Assembly: GCF_002902525.1 (NCBI RefSeq)
Contig: NZ_PPQZ01000031.1
Location: 1 to 47,486, forward strand
From: Mammaliicoccus stepanovicii
GTDB taxonomy: Bacteria; Bacillota; Bacilli; Staphylococcales; Staphylococcaceae
Direction: 5' to 3'
Length of the DNA: 47,486 bases
The position numbers were made by a program, and so were the translations under genes. Within the stretch, counting starts at the first letter, position 1. Every line of letters starts with the position of its first letter. This document shows, piece by piece, positions 27,166 through 39,791 of this stretch. Under the pieces are notes generated by a model that was not told the origin of the DNA, searched no databases, and saw only the letters and a program-made list of their open reading frames with translations.

Positions 27166-27227
27166 ATACACGAACTTTATATTAGTTTTGACAAATAATG
27201 TACGTGTTAACGAATGTCTGTTATACT
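27166..27227 (+). promoter_or_regulatory. purB promoter with candidate PurR operator
   Basis: An extended -10, TGT-TATACT, lies at 27219-27227, 35 nt before purB. Upstream, ATACACGAACTTT (CGAA at 27171-27174) and an inverted, weaker copy around TACG at 27201-27204 have their 14-nt boxes about 16 bp apart, the spacing described for B. subtilis PurBox pairs. The second box covers the -35 region, fitting repression. Confidence 0.55.
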
Positions 27228-27261
27228 GTAAATGACTAATATATGATAGGAGATTTTATCA

Positions 27262-28557
27262 ATGATTGAACGTTATTCTAGAGAAGAAATGGCTAATATT
27301 TGGACTGAACAAAATCGTTTTGAAGCATGGTTAGAGGTTGAAATACTGGCATGTGAAGCTTGGAGTAAGTTAGGGCATATTCCTGAAGAGGATGTTAAAC
27401 TTATTAGAAAAAATGCTAAAGTCGACGTTGATAGAGCTAAAGAAATTGAACAAGAAACAAGACATGATGTTGTTGCATTCACGAGACAAGTTTCTGAAAC
27501 GTTAGGAGAAGAACGTAAATGGGTACATTACGGTTTAACTTCTACTGATGTGGTTGATACAGCATTAAGTTATGTGATTAAACAAGCTAATGAAATTATC
27601 GAAAAAGATATCGAAAGATTTTTAGAAGTATTAAAAAATAAAGCTATTGAACATAAACATACTTTAATGATGGGAAGAACACACGGCGTTCATGCCGAAC
27701 CAACTACATTTGGTATTAAAATGGCATTATGGTATACAGAAATGAAACGTAACTTAGAAAGATTTAAGAGAGTGCGTGAAGAAATAGAAGTTGGGAAAAT
27801 GAGTGGTGCAGTGGGTACATTTGCTAACATTCCACCAGAAATAGAAGAACATGTATGCAAGGAATTAGGACTAGACTTTGCACCTGTGTCGACTCAAACG
27901 TTACAACGTGATCGTCATGCTTATTATATTGCGACACTTGGATTAATCGCTACATCAATAGAGAAATTTGCAGTTGAGGTGCGTGGATTACAGAAAACAG
28001 AAACAAGGGAAGTTGAGGAATCCTTTGCTAAAGGTCAAAAGGGTTCATCAGCTATGCCACATAAACGAAATCCAATCGGTTCTGAAAATGTAACTGGACT
28101 AGCAAGAGTAATAAGAGGTTACATCACAACAGCATACGAAAATGTTCCACTTTGGCACGAAAGAGATATTTCTCACTCTTCAAGTGAACGTATTATGTTA
28201 CCTGATGTTACGATAGCTTTAGATTATGCTTTGAATAGATTTACAAATATTATTGATAGATTAACTGTATTTCCTGAGAATATGAAACGTAATATTGATA
28301 AAACTTTTGGACTTATATATTCACAACGTGTGATGCTCACTTTAATTAATAAAGGAATGGTTAGAGAAGAAGCTTATGATTTAGTGCAACCTAAAGCAAT
28401 GGAATCATGGGAAACACAAACACCATTTAGAACATTAGTAGAACGCGATGACAAAATTACAAACTTATTAAATGCTGAAGAATTAGATGAATGTTTTAAT
28501 GAAAAACATCATTTAAATCAAGTAGATACTATTTTTAAAAGAGCAGGCATCGAATAA
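27262..28557 (+). CDS. purB: Adenylosuccinate lyase
   Basis: 431 residues of the fumarase/aspartase superfamily. Motifs: [43 protein letters not shown] with the catalytic His, and the signature [16 protein letters not shown] with the catalytic Ser loop. It acts twice in purine synthesis: SAICAR to AICAR and adenylosuccinate to AMP. AGGAG precedes the ATG. Confidence 0.96.
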   Translation: MIERYSREEMANIWTEQNRFEAWLEVEILACEAWSKLGHIPEEDVKLIRKNAKVDVDRAKEIEQETRHDVVAFTRQVSETLGEERKWVHYGLTSTDVVDTALSYVIKQANEIIEKDIERFLEVLKNKAIEHKHTLMMGRTHGVHAEPTTFGIKMALWYTEMKRNLERFKRVREEIEVGKMSGAVGTFANIPPEIEEHVCKELGLDFAPVSTQTLQRDRHAYYIATLGLIATSIEKFAVEVRGLQKTETREVEESFAKGQKGSSAMPHKRNPIGSENVTGLARVIRGYITTAYENVPLWHERDISHSSSERIMLPDVTIALDYALNRFTNIIDRLTVFPENMKRNIDKTFGLIYSQRVMLTLINKGMVREEAYDLVQPKAMESWETQTPFRTLVERDDKITNLLNAEELDECFNEKHHLNQVDTIFKRAGIE

Positions 28558-28634
28558 ATAAGTTTATACTGTACTTTAATAGGTTAGTGCGTTAAAATGC
28601 AATTAATGAACTTATAAAAACAGGGGTTGATTTT

Positions 28635-28937
28635 TTGCAAATCGAAAAATTAAGAGGTAAAGCTTTAGACGAATTGTTTGATGCAGTTTTAACGTTACAA
28701 ACAAGAGAAGAGTGTTATCAATTCTTTGATGATATTTGTACGGTAAATGAATTACAATCATTGTCACAACGATTACAAGTTGCGAAAATGATTAAACAAG
28801 GTTTTACTTATGCACATATTGAAAAAGAATCTGGTGCTTCAACAGCAACCATTTCGCGTGTCAAAAGATCATTACAATGGGGTAATGATGCATATACGAT
28901 GATTCTTGAAAGAATGAATATAGAATTTAAAAAATAA
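28635..28937 (+). CDS. yerC: YerC/YecD-family TrpR-like DNA-binding protein (HisR candidate), TTG start
   Basis: 100 residues from TTG, with AGGGG 8 nt upstream. TrpR-clan fold: helices RGKALDELFDAVLTLQTREECYQFF and ICTVNELQSLSQRLQVAKMI, then the helix-turn-helix GFTYAHIEKESGASTATISRVKRSL. Comparative genomics of Bacillales has proposed YerC (HisR) as the regulator of histidine biosynthesis; I rely on memory for this. It lies 77 nt after purB and upstream of pcrB-pcrA-ligA, as in B. subtilis (yerC-pcrB-pcrA-ligA). Confidence 0.88.
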   Translation: MQIEKLRGKALDELFDAVLTLQTREECYQFFDDICTVNELQSLSQRLQVAKMIKQGFTYAHIEKESGASTATISRVKRSLQWGNDAYTMILERMNIEFKK

Positions 28938-28964
28938 AAATTTTGATAAGCATACATTCCAACG

Positions 28965-28997
28965 GAAGTCCGGGGCACAATTGTCCCGGACTTTTCT
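28965..28997 (+). terminator. Terminator after yerC
   Basis: AAGTCCGGG (28966-28974) pairs with CCCGGACTT (28985-28993), followed by TTTTCTC. Confidence 0.85.
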
Positions 28998-29059
28998 CTA
29001 TATCATTTGATCATATTTAATGATTGTTTTGATAAATAGATTAAGTAAGAGAATAATTT

Positions 29060-29088
29060 TTGATATTGTTATAAAATAGTAATATAAT
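29060..29088 (+). promoter_or_regulatory. Promoter of the VanY-type lipoprotein gene
   Basis: TTGATA (29060-29065), 17-nt spacer, TATAAT (29083-29088): near consensus, 33 nt before the ATG. Confidence 0.75.
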
Positions 29089-29121
29089 AATTTAATTAAG
29101 TGTTAGAAGGAGATATCATAA

Positions 29122-29811
29122 ATGAAACGAATTTATACATTAATTGCTGCTTCAATGTTTTTGTTAAGTGCTTGTACTACAGATGAATCGAATCAGCAAA
29201 AACCAAAGAAGTCGGAAGAAACACATGATTCTTCTCAAAAGCAAAGTGACAAACAAGAAAAGAAACAACATAAAGTAACGAAAAAAAATGGTGTCACATA
29301 TATAGATGGACATATTTTTGCGAATAAAAAAGTTGACCTACCAAGAGACTATGCACCAGGTGAAAATAAAATTGCTAGGGATCATTTAAATCAACTTATT
29401 CAAGATGCAAATAAAGAAGGTTTAGATATTGTGTTTAGAAGTGGTTATCGTTCTTATGAAGAGCAAGCGCAATTATATAAAGACTATGTTGCTAGAGATG
29501 GCGTTGAAGAAGCGGATAAATATAGTGCAAAACCTGGAAAGTCTGAACATCAAACAGGTTTAACTTTTGATGTTGGCTCAAATACTGCTACATACGATTT
29601 CAAAAAATCATTCGGCGATACAAAAGAAGGTAAATGGATTGAGCAGAATGCTTATAAATACGGATTCATAATTAGATATTTAAAAGGGAAAGAAAATATT
29701 ACGGGATATCAATATGAACCTTGGCATTTAAGATATGTTGGTAAAGACTTAGCCAAAAAAATTCATCAAAAAAATCTGACTCTTGAAGAATACTTTGAGT
29801 ACGGTTATTAA
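29122..29811 (+). CDS. Lipoprotein D-alanyl-D-alanine carboxypeptidase (VanY/LdcB family)
   Basis: 229 residues. Lipoprotein signal with lipobox LSAC (Cys18), then a low-complexity Lys/Gln/Ser linker (about 22-55) and the peptidase domain. Zinc site: SEHQTGLTFDVGS (H and D) and EPWHLRYVG (H); FRSGYRSYEEQAQLY is the family's substrate loop. It trims D-Ala from peptidoglycan stem peptides on the outer membrane face. Own promoter and terminator. The substrate (penta- versus tetrapeptide) is not decidable. Confidence 0.9.
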   Translation: MKRIYTLIAASMFLLSACTTDESNQQKPKKSEETHDSSQKQSDKQEKKQHKVTKKNGVTYIDGHIFANKKVDLPRDYAPGENKIARDHLNQLIQDANKEGLDIVFRSGYRSYEEQAQLYKDYVARDGVEEADKYSAKPGKSEHQTGLTFDVGSNTATYDFKKSFGDTKEGKWIEQNAYKYGFIIRYLKGKENITGYQYEPWHLRYVGKDLAKKIHQKNLTLEEYFEYGY

Positions 29812-29837
29812 GAAGCGACATTTTCGCTTCTTTTTTT
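29812..29837 (+). terminator. Terminator after the VanY-type gene
   Basis: GAAGCGA (29812-29818) / TCGCTTC (29824-29830), 5-nt loop, then seven T, directly after the stop codon. Confidence 0.85.
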
Positions 29838-29879
29838 ATTGAAAATACCTTATTTCATTTCGGAATTTAAACTTAAAAA

Positions 29880-29888
29880 TGCTATAAT
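29880..29888 (+). promoter_or_regulatory. Extended -10 promoter of the pcrB operon
   Basis: TGCTATAAT, a TGn-extended -10, 30 nt before the pcrB ATG; the -35 (about 29860) is poor. Confidence 0.6.
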
Positions 29889-29918
29889 TAATCTTATGAT
29901 AATTAAAGGAGTTTATGT

Positions 29919-30602
29919 ATGTACGATATAAAGTTATGGCGACATGTTTTTAAATTAGATCCTGCTAAATCTATCTCTGATGAAGATTTGATGAAAGTAT
30001 GCGAATCAGGTACAGATGCCATTATTATTGGCGGTACGGACAATGTCACTGAAGATAATGTACTTAATTTAATGAGTCGAATTAGAAGATATCCATTACC
30101 TTGTGCACTTGAAATTTCAAACAAGGAAAGTGTTGTTCCAGGATTCGATTTTTATTTTGTGCCGAGTGTTTTAAATAGTGCTGATGTAAAGTATCATAAT
30201 GGCATTTTGCATGATGCACTAAATGAATATGGTTATATGATGAACTTTGATGAGATATTTCTTGAAGGCTACGTTGTAATGAATGAAGATAGTAAAGTTG
30301 CAAAACTAACAAATGCCAATACGGATTTAAATATAACCGATTTAGAAAGCTATGCATTGATGGTAGATAAACTATATAAATTACCAATATTTTATCTAGA
30401 GTATAGTGGGAAATACGGGAATCCAGAAGAAGTAAAAGCAATAAAACATAACTTAGAGCATGCTCAATTAATATATGGTGGAGGTATTTCAGATTTAAAT
30501 ACGGCTAGAGAGATGTCAGAACATGCTGATACTATTGTAGTTGGGAATTTAATATATGAAAACTTAAAGCAAGCATTACAAACGACTAAAGTAAAACAAT
30601 AA
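29919..30602 (+). CDS. pcrB: Heptaprenylglyceryl phosphate synthase (PcrB)
   Basis: 227 residues starting [20 protein letters not shown]-barrel GGGPS-like family: [39 protein letters not shown] and the phosphate-binding IYGGGISDL...ADTIVVGN. It couples glycerol-1-phosphate with a long isoprenyl diphosphate. AAAGGAG lies 7 nt before this ATG; another ATG four bases earlier is out of frame. First gene of pcrB-pcrA-ligA-camS, 12 nt before pcrA. Confidence 0.93.
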   Translation: MYDIKLWRHVFKLDPAKSISDEDLMKVCESGTDAIIIGGTDNVTEDNVLNLMSRIRRYPLPCALEISNKESVVPGFDFYFVPSVLNSADVKYHNGILHDALNEYGYMMNFDEIFLEGYVVMNEDSKVAKLTNANTDLNITDLESYALMVDKLYKLPIFYLEYSGKYGNPEEVKAIKHNLEHAQLIYGGGISDLNTAREMSEHADTIVVGNLIYENLKQALQTTKVKQ

Positions 30603-30614
30603 AGGAAGGTTTTT

Positions 30615-32795
30615 ATGAACACATTGTTAGATAGAATGAATGATGAACAAAAGCAAGCAGTCAAGACAACACAAGGGCCATTATTAATCATGGCAGGTGC
30701 AGGAAGTGGTAAGACGCGTGTTTTAACACATAGAATTGCATATTTACTAGATGAAAAGGATGTTTCACCATACAATGTTTTGGCGATTACATTTACTAAT
30801 AAAGCTGCTAAAGAAATGAAAGAAAGAATTAGTAATCTAGTAGGTCCAGAAGCTGAAAGTATTTGGATTTCAACATTCCACTCAATGTGTGTAAGAATCT
30901 TAAGACGTGATATTGATCATATTGGAATTGAACGTAACTTTACAATTATTGATCCAACAGATCAAAAATCAGTTATTAAAGAAATTTTGAAAAAAGAAAA
31001 TATAGATAGTAAAAAATATGATCCAAGAACATTTATAGGCGCAATTTCTAATTTGAAAAATGAACTAAAAACAGCTGAAGATGCAGAAAAAGAAGCAAAT
31101 GATTTTTACAATACGATGGTTGCAAGTGTATATAAAGGTTATCAAGAAAAATTATTGCGAAATCATGCACTCGATTTCGATGATTTGATTATGATGACAA
31201 TTAGGTTGTTTGAACGCGTACCAGAAGTGTTAGAATTTTACCAAAATAAATTCCAATATATTCACGTTGATGAATATCAAGATACGAATAAGGCACAATA
31301 TACGCTCGTGAAACTACTTGCAAGCAAATTTAAGAATATTTGTGTAGTAGGTGACTCTGATCAGTCTATATACGGTTGGAGAGGTGCAGATATTAAGAAT
31401 ATTTTATCTTTCGAAGAAGATTATCCGAATGCTAAGACGATTTATTTAGAACGAAATTATAGATCAACTAAGACGATTTTAACTGCTGCAAACGAGGTTA
31501 TTCGAAACAATTCAGAACGTAAACCAAAGGCACTTTGGACTGATAACACATCAGGTTCGAAAATTCAGTATTATGAAGCAATGACTGAAAGAGATGAAGC
31601 TGAGTATGTTATTAGACAAATTCTTAAGAAAAAGCAAGATGGATATAAGAATCAAGATATAGCAATTTTGTATAGAACAAATGCTCAATCACGTGTACTT
31701 GAAGAAACATTTTTAAAATCTAATATTCCGTATACGATGGTAGGCGGCACTAAGTTCTATGACCGTAAAGAAATTAAAGATTTATTAAGTTACATTAGAC
31801 TCGTTTCTAATAGTAATGATGATATAAGTTTTGAACGCATCATCAATGTTCCAAAGAGAGGGATCGGTCCATCAGCTGTTCAAAAAATTGCTCAATATGC
31901 AAGCATGAATAATTTAAGTTACTTTGATGCTCTAGGTGAAGTTGATTTTATAGGATTATCTAAAAAAGTAACACAAGAAGCGGTGGACTTTTATGAGATG
32001 ATGAATAATTTTATGCAGCAACAAGAATTTCTATCCATCACAGAATTAGTTGAACAAATTCTTGATAAATCTGGTTATAGAAGCATGTTAGAAAACGAAC
32101 AAACGATTGAATCTCAAAGTAGACTTGAAAATATAGATGAATTTTTATCAGTTCCTCGAGATTATGAGAAAAACACACCAATAGAGGAACAATCTTTAAT
32201 GAATTTCTTAACTGATTTATCACTTGTAGCCGATGTTGATAATGCTGATTTAGAAGCTGGTGTTACGTTAATGACAATGCACTCAGCTAAAGGACTAGAA
32301 TTTAAGGTTGTCTTTATAGTTGGTATGGAAGAAAGTATTTTCCCTCATTTCAGAAGTTTAAAGTCTGGTGAAGAGCATGAAATGGAAGAAGAAAGAAGAA
32401 TTGCTTATGTAGCAATTACACGAGCTGAAGAAGAGTTGCATGTTTCACATGCTACGACACGCACTTTGTTTGGTAAATCTCAAGCAAACGTAAAATCAAG
32501 ATTTTTAAACGAAATACCAGACGATTTACTAGATGGTGTAAAACCTAACATGTCATTTAAATCAAAACAAACTGTAGCACCGAAACGAGGATACGCACGA
32601 AGAGTTAACACACCACAACAAACTGAATCAAATTGGAATGTTGGAGATAAAGTTACACATAAATCTTGGGGTGAAGGTATGGTAAGTGCAGTTAATGACA
32701 AAAATGGTTCAGTTGAACTTGATATTATCTTTAAAAACGAAGGACCGAAGCGTTTATTAGCTCAATTTGCACCGATTGAGAAAAAAGGAGAATAA
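30615..32795 (+). CDS. pcrA: ATP-dependent DNA helicase PcrA (UvrD family)
   Basis: 726 residues, SF1A helicase. Q motif MNDEQKQAV, Walker A AGAGSGKT (27-34), motif Ia [16 protein letters not shown], motif [10 protein letters not shown], motif [16 protein letters not shown], motif [10 protein letters not shown], motif [15 protein letters not shown], motif [12 protein letters not shown]-terminal Tudor-like tail (from about 660, [17 protein letters not shown]) binds RNA polymerase in relatives. Essential 3'-5' helicase in repair and rolling-circle replication. AAGGAAGG site before the ATG. Confidence 0.97.
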   Translation: MNTLLDRMNDEQKQAVKTTQGPLLIMAGAGSGKTRVLTHRIAYLLDEKDVSPYNVLAITFTNKAAKEMKERISNLVGPEAESIWISTFHSMCVRILRRDIDHIGIERNFTIIDPTDQKSVIKEILKKENIDSKKYDPRTFIGAISNLKNELKTAEDAEKEANDFYNTMVASVYKGYQEKLLRNHALDFDDLIMMTIRLFERVPEVLEFYQNKFQYIHVDEYQDTNKAQYTLVKLLASKFKNICVVGDSDQSIYGWRGADIKNILSFEEDYPNAKTIYLERNYRSTKTILTAANEVIRNNSERKPKALWTDNTSGSKIQYYEAMTERDEAEYVIRQILKKKQDGYKNQDIAILYRTNAQSRVLEETFLKSNIPYTMVGGTKFYDRKEIKDLLSYIRLVSNSNDDISFERIINVPKRGIGPSAVQKIAQYASMNNLSYFDALGEVDFIGLSKKVTQEAVDFYEMMNNFMQQQEFLSITELVEQILDKSGYRSMLENEQTIESQSRLENIDEFLSVPRDYEKNTPIEEQSLMNFLTDLSLVADVDNADLEAGVTLMTMHSAKGLEFKVVFIVGMEESIFPHFRSLKSGEEHEMEEERRIAYVAITRAEEELHVSHATTRTLFGKSQANVKSRFLNEIPDDLLDGVKPNMSFKSKQTVAPKRGYARRVNTPQQTESNWNVGDKVTHKSWGEGMVSAVNDKNGSVELDIIFKNEGPKRLLAQFAPIEKKGE

Positions 32796-34802
<2,007 letters not shown>

Positions 34803-34813
34803 AGGTTAATAAT

Positions 34814-36001
34814 ATGAAAAAAGGATTTCTTATTTTAGCGACTGTTTTTATGCTAACGGCATGTTCATCAGATACAACACAGAAAGATAATCAAGATAAA
34901 TCTGATAAAGAAAAGCAACAAACGAAACAAATATCTACTGGTATGCAAATTTCAAATGAATACTATCGTACTTTATTACCATTTAAAGTTAGCGCGGCGA
35001 GAGGCTTAACACAAGATAACATGATTTCTAGTTATAATAGTGAGGCATTTGAAAGTGGATTGTTGGATATAAGTAAAAAAACTTTTTCACCAGAAGATTA
35101 TTTGTACCGAGATGGACAATTTTTAGATAAAGATACTGTAAGAGCATATTTAGCGCCTAAATATACAAAAGCAGAAATTAAAGATATGAGCGCTGATGAA
35201 AAAGAACAAAAAAATGCTGGAGAGAATTTAGGTTTAAACCCTACTCATAATGGCGAAACAGATCCAGAAAAAATTGCCGAAAAATCACCAACTTATTTAT
35301 CACATATTATAGAACAAGATTATTTCACAGAAAGTGATGCCAAAAAACAAAAGATCTCTGGTATGACGATTGGTCTAGCTATGAACAGTGAATATGTTTA
35401 CCAAAAAGAAGATTATGGGGAAACATATACGAAGAAGTTAGATAATAAAGATATTGAGAAAAAAGGGAAAGAAGCTGCCGAAGAGATACTTTCTCGTTTA
35501 AGAGTTCGAGACGATTTGAAAAATGTTCCAATCAACTTTGCTATTTTTGTACAATCTGGTGAAGGGGATATTAAACCAGGTAAATTTATTTATTATGCAA
35601 CAAGTGACGGTGGTCACCGTGATGTAGAAGGTTGGGAAAAACTGAACCAAAAACATGTCACGATTCCATCATCTGAAGCATCTGATTTAGATGAAAATCT
35701 AAATTCAAACTTTGAGCAATTTAATCAAGATTTACAAAAGTATTTCCCGAATTTCACGCAATCAGTTGGAACTGGAAAGTTTGATGATGATAAACTAACA
35801 GAACTTAAAATTAAAATTCCGCTTGATTATTATGGAAAAGCAGAAGTAATTGGCGTTACGCAATATGTGGCTGATTTATCAGGAAAATACTTTAAAGGTG
35901 TCGATGATATCGAAATTTCAATAGTTGACGGTGAGGAACCGCAAGCGTTAATCACAAAAACTAAAGAAGATAACGAGCCGAAAATTCATATCTATAAATA
36001 A
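34814..36001 (+). CDS. camS: CamS-family sex-pheromone lipoprotein
   Basis: 395 residues. Lipoprotein signal MKKGFLILATVFMLTAC with lipobox LTAC, then a Asp/Lys/Gln-rich linker and the CamS domain (DYLYRDGQFL, KISGMTIGLAMNSEYVYQ, YYATSDGGHRDVEGWEKL). In S. aureus the signal peptide of CamS releases a heptapeptide mimic of enterococcal pheromone cAM373 (AIFILAA); the corresponding residues here are TVFMLTA. The role of the lipoprotein body is not established. Last gene of the pcrB operon. Confidence 0.93.
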   Translation: MKKGFLILATVFMLTACSSDTTQKDNQDKSDKEKQQTKQISTGMQISNEYYRTLLPFKVSAARGLTQDNMISSYNSEAFESGLLDISKKTFSPEDYLYRDGQFLDKDTVRAYLAPKYTKAEIKDMSADEKEQKNAGENLGLNPTHNGETDPEKIAEKSPTYLSHIIEQDYFTESDAKKQKISGMTIGLAMNSEYVYQKEDYGETYTKKLDNKDIEKKGKEAAEEILSRLRVRDDLKNVPINFAIFVQSGEGDIKPGKFIYYATSDGGHRDVEGWEKLNQKHVTIPSSEASDLDENLNSNFEQFNQDLQKYFPNFTQSVGTGKFDDDKLTELKIKIPLDYYGKAEVIGVTQYVADLSGKYFKGVDDIEISIVDGEEPQALITKTKEDNEPKIHIYK

Positions 36002-36010
36002 TGAAATATA

Positions 36011-36052
36011 AAAAAGCTTATTAGTCGTAATTACACGGCTAATAAGCTTTTA
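36011..36052. terminator. Bidirectional terminator between camS and putP
   Basis: AAAGCTTATTAG (36013-36024) pairs with CTAATAAGCTTT (36039-36050), flanked by A and T runs. Confidence 0.85.
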
Positions 36053-36062
36053 TTGTTTAATG

Positions 36063-37598
36063 TTATTTATCTTCGTTTAATATGCGATGCATTTGATCTA
36101 AACTATCGATTACTTCTTGATCAGGTTTTTTAGTAAATGAGCTTACTACGAATGTCACGACAAGATTCGTGATGAAACCTGGAATAATTTCATAAAGTTC
36201 GAATATACCACCATGACTCTTCATCATAATCCAGAATAAAACTACGATTGATGAAGTAACCATACCTGCTATTGCTCCGTTCTTAGTTAAACCTTTCCAG
36301 TATAGTGATAATAATACTAGAGGTCCGAATGCAGCACCAAATCCTGCCCATGCATTACCAACTAAGTTTAAGATTGTATCATTAGGCGTCCAAGCTAGTA
36401 ATACAGCAATAATAGCAACTGCTAGAACAGCAAAGCGACCAATTAATACGAATTCTTTATCTCTATTTGCTTCATAACCTCTCTTCTTAGTTATGATTTT
36501 GTAGAAATCTTGAGTTAAAGCACTAGATGTAACAAGTAATTGTGAAGAAATTGTACTCATAATTGCTGCAAGAATTGCTGCTAAGAAGAATCCTCCAACT
36601 AATGGGTGGAATAATACTTGACTCATTAATATGAATATCGTTTCAGGATTGTCGATAGTCTGGCTAGTATCGTGAATATATGCGATTCCAGTTAAGCCTA
36701 CTAGACAAGCACCAAGTAATGAGATAGCCATCCAACCAATACCAAAGCGTCTAGCTGTAGGTAACATCTTGTGAGACTTAATAGACATAAACCTAACAAT
36801 AATATGTGGTTGACCAAAGTAACCTAATCCCCATGCGACTAATCCAATAATACTAATCGCTGATGTCCCTTTAAAGAAATCAAGGTTAGAAGGTTTAACT
36901 TCAGCAACCGTGTTAAATGTATCTAAGCCATTCAAAGTAAGCAGTGCAGCTATTGGTACCATAACCATAGCTATTAACATGATGACACCTTGGAAGAAGT
37001 CAGTTAATGACACTGCTAAATAACCACCAAAGAATGTGTATAACACGACGATACCACCTGTAATAATGATACCTAGTCTATAATCTACACCAAATGCACT
37101 TTCGAATAATGTTCCCCCTGAAACCATACCGACTGAAGTATATAAAGTGAAGAACACTACAATAATGATTCCTGAAATAATTTTTAATACATGCGTATTA
37201 TCAGCAACACGCTTTTCGAAAAAGTCTGGAATCGTAATTGCGTTTCCAGTATGTTCAGTATAAACACGTAGTTTCGGTGCTACTAGTATGTAATTTAACC
37301 AAGCACCTACTGTTAATCCAATTGCTAACCAAGTTGCTGAAAGGCCAATGTTATAAACTTCCCCAGGGAGGCCCATAATCATCCAACCACTCATATCTGA
37401 TGCACCAGCGGATAATGCTGTTACATAAGGACCTATACTACGGCCACCAAGCATGTACTCGTCTAAATTACTTGTAGATTGTTTGTAAGCATAATACCCG
37501 ATTGCTAGTAATACAAGAAAATAGACAATAATCATGAAGTAAGTCTGCCAGCCTGAAGCAACTCCAGCGCTCGCATCAATCTGTCCTAAAATAAACAT
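36063..37598 (-). CDS. putP: Sodium/proline symporter
   Basis: 511 residues of the sodium:solute symporter family with about 13 membrane segments. [32 protein letters not shown] is the conserved first-repeat region, with the Na+/proline-binding Asp and Ser residues of Put[18 protein letters not shown] and [12 protein letters not shown] are later signatures. It imports proline with Na+ for osmoprotection and nutrition. Promoter TTTGAA-16-TATAAT at 37668-37641 on the minus strand. Confidence 0.94.
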   Translation of the reverse strand: MFILGQIDASAGVASGWQTYFMIIVYFLVLLAIGYYAYKQSTSNLDEYMLGGRSIGPYVTALSAGASDMSGWMIMGLPGEVYNIGLSATWLAIGLTVGAWLNYILVAPKLRVYTEHTGNAITIPDFFEKRVADNTHVLKIISGIIIVVFFTLYTSVGMVSGGTLFESAFGVDYRLGIIITGGIVVLYTFFGGYLAVSLTDFFQGVIMLIAMVMVPIAALLTLNGLDTFNTVAEVKPSNLDFFKGTSAISIIGLVAWGLGYFGQPHIIVRFMSIKSHKMLPTARRFGIGWMAISLLGACLVGLTGIAYIHDTSQTIDNPETIFILMSQVLFHPLVGGFFLAAILAAIMSTISSQLLVTSSALTQDFYKIITKKRGYEANRDKEFVLIGRFAVLAVAIIAVLLAWTPNDTILNLVGNAWAGFGAAFGPLVLLSLYWKGLTKNGAIAGMVTSSIVVLFWIMMKSHGGIFELYEIIPGFITNLVVTFVVSSFTKKPDQEVIDSLDQMHRILNEDK

Positions 37599-38015
37599 AA
37601 TCCCGCTCCTTTATAATTGTTTTAAAGTTGCACGTTGACCATTATACACAAATAAAATATTATTCAAAGGGTAAAAAGTAACTATTGTATATAAGTAGTA
37701 TAACATAATTTAAAAAGATAGTCACAAATTGGACACAATTTAAATTGTGTAACGTGCGTAATTCCCTACTTAGATTACATTTTGTCGCAAAAGTTAAAAC
37801 ATCAACTTTATAAGCTAAATTAAAAATAAAAATTACTATAAAATTGATGAAAATTTAACTTTAAACGTAGCAACAAATATTCAGTTTATTTCTTCCGATA
37901 ATTTATTATACACAATGTATGCGTTTTCATATAGGTCTTTTTTAATAACTTTAGATTTTTATATGAAAATTTGGTAAAATTGTATGATGTTAGATTAACT
38001 AAGGAGGCGTCACGC
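37599..38015. other. 417-nt divergent intergenic region, putP/gatC
   Basis: It holds the putP promoter (-35 at 37668-37663, -10 TATAAT at 37646-37641), a perfect palindrome (37733-37750), and AT-rich DNA leading to gatC. A gatC -10 may be TAAAAT (37975-37980) or TATGAT (37983-37988); neither has a good -35. I see no riboswitch, T-box or small frame. Confidence 0.6.
37733..37750. promoter_or_regulatory. 18-bp perfect palindrome upstream of putP
   Basis: ACACAATTTAAATTGTGT, no loop and no T-run, so not a terminator. It lies 65 bp upstream of the putP -35. It may be an operator for an unknown dimeric regulator. Confidence 0.45.
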
Positions 38016-38315
38016 ATGACGAAAGTAACAACTGAGCAAGTTGAACATGTTGCTAATTTAGCTAGACTTGAAGTTTCAGAAGACGAAGTTAAAGAATTCA
38101 CAAAATCACTCGAGGATATTTTGAATTTTGCAGGACAATTAGATGAAGTTGATACAGAAAATGTTGAACCAACTTTTCATGTATTAGATTTACAAAACGT
38201 TCTTAGAGAAGATAAGAGTGAATCAGGAATTCCTCAAGAAGAAGCATTAAAAAATGCTAAAGAAACTGAAGCAGGACAGTTTAAAGTTCCCGCTATTATG
38301 AACGAGGAGGACTAA
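38016..38315 (+). CDS. gatC: Asp-tRNA(Asn)/Glu-tRNA(Gln) amidotransferase subunit C
   Basis: 99 residues from ATG 38016, with AAGGAGG 8 nt upstream. Motifs [39 protein letters not shown] and LREDK are typical. It wraps around GatA and steadies the GatCAB complex. First of three tightly spaced genes. Confidence 0.95.
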   Translation: MTKVTTEQVEHVANLARLEVSEDEVKEFTKSLEDILNFAGQLDEVDTENVEPTFHVLDLQNVLREDKSESGIPQEEALKNAKETEAGQFKVPAIMNEED

Positions 38316-38318
38316 AGA

Positions 38319-39785
38319 ATGACAATTCGTTATGAAACTATTGAAAATTTATCTAAAATGATAAAAAACAAAGAAATCAAACCATCTGAAATTGTGAGAG
38401 ATATCTTTGATGCAATTGAAGCGGATGATCCAAATATTAAATCTTTCTTAGCGCTTGATAAAGAAGCGGCAATTAAAAAAGCTGAAGAACAAGATAAATT
38501 ACAAGCTGAAGATAAAATGAATGGAAAACTTTTCGGTATTCCTATGGGAATTAAAGATAACATTATTACTGAAGGTGTTGAAACAACATGTGCTAGTAAA
38601 ATGTTAGAAGGATTTATTCCTATTTATGAATCTACTGTTATGAACAAATTGAAAAACGAAAATGGTATTTTGATTGGTAAATTAAACATGGATGAATATG
38701 CGATGGGTGGTTCAAATGAAAACTCATACTTCAAGAAGACAGTAAATCCATTTGACCATAAAGCAGTACCAGGTGGATCATCTGGTGGTTCAGCAGCAGC
38801 TGTTGCTGCAAGTTTAGTACCTTTTGCACTTGGTTCAGATACGGGTGGTTCAATTCGTCAACCAGCATCATATTGTGGTGTTGTGGGAATGAAACCTACA
38901 TACGGACGTGTATCTCGTTATGGTTTAGTAGCATTCGCATCATCTTTAGATCAAATTGGACCAATTACACGAAGTGTTAAAGATAATGCATTAATATTAG
39001 AAACGATATCAGGACATGACGCACATGATTCAACAAGTGCGCCGATTGATGATGTAGATTTTACATCTGAATTAGGACAAGATATAAAAAATCTTAAGAT
39101 TGCACTTCCAGAAGAATTTTTAGGTGAAGGTGTATCTGAAGATGTTAAGCAATCTGTAACTGAAGCGGTTAAAACACTAGAATCATTAGGTGCTACTGTG
39201 GATAGAGTATCATTACCAAACACGAAATATGGTGTTGCTAGTTACTATATTATTGCGTCATCTGAAGCATCAGCTAACTTAGCTCGTTTTGATGGAATAC
39301 GTTATGGTTTTCATTCAAAATCAGCTCAATCACTAGAAGAGTTATACAAAAAATCACGTGGTGAAGGATTTGGTGACGAAGTTAAACGTCGTATTATGTT
39401 AGGTACGTTTGCACTAAGTTCTGGTTATTACGATGCTTACTATAAAAAAGCACAAAAAGTACGTACTTTAATCAAACAAGACTTTGAAAAAGTATTTAAA
39501 GATTATGATGTCATTGTTGGACCAACTGCGCCTACAACAGCATTTAATATTGGTGAACAAATAGATGATCCGTTAACTATGTATGCTAATGATATATTAA
39601 CAATTCCTGTTAACTTAGCAGGTGTACCATCTATATCAATTCCTTGTGGTAAATCAAATGGTCGTCCAATCGGTTTACAAATTGTTGGTAAACCTTTCGA
39701 TGAAAAAACCATTTATAAGGTTGCTTATCAATATGAAACACAATTTAACTTACATGACGACTATAAAACGATACAAGGAGTGTGA
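38319..39785 (+). CDS. gatA: Asp-tRNA(Asn)/Glu-tRNA(Gln) amidotransferase subunit A
   Basis: 488 residues, amidase-signature family. Catalytic triad Lys79 (MGIKDNI), Ser154 ([11 protein letters not shown]) and nucleophile Ser178 ([16 protein letters not shown]). It releases ammonia from glutamine for transfer to mischarged tRNA. Starts 3 nt after the gatC stop. Confidence 0.97.
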   Translation: MTIRYETIENLSKMIKNKEIKPSEIVRDIFDAIEADDPNIKSFLALDKEAAIKKAEEQDKLQAEDKMNGKLFGIPMGIKDNIITEGVETTCASKMLEGFIPIYESTVMNKLKNENGILIGKLNMDEYAMGGSNENSYFKKTVNPFDHKAVPGGSSGGSAAAVAASLVPFALGSDTGGSIRQPASYCGVVGMKPTYGRVSRYGLVAFASSLDQIGPITRSVKDNALILETISGHDAHDSTSAPIDDVDFTSELGQDIKNLKIALPEEFLGEGVSEDVKQSVTEAVKTLESLGATVDRVSLPNTKYGVASYYIIASSEASANLARFDGIRYGFHSKSAQSLEELYKKSRGEGFGDEVKRRIMLGTFALSSGYYDAYYKKAQKVRTLIKQDFEKVFKDYDVIVGPTAPTTAFNIGEQIDDPLTMYANDILTIPVNLAGVPSISIPCGKSNGRPIGLQIVGKPFDEKTIYKVAYQYETQFNLHDDYKTIQGV

Positions 39786-39791
39786 AACTAA

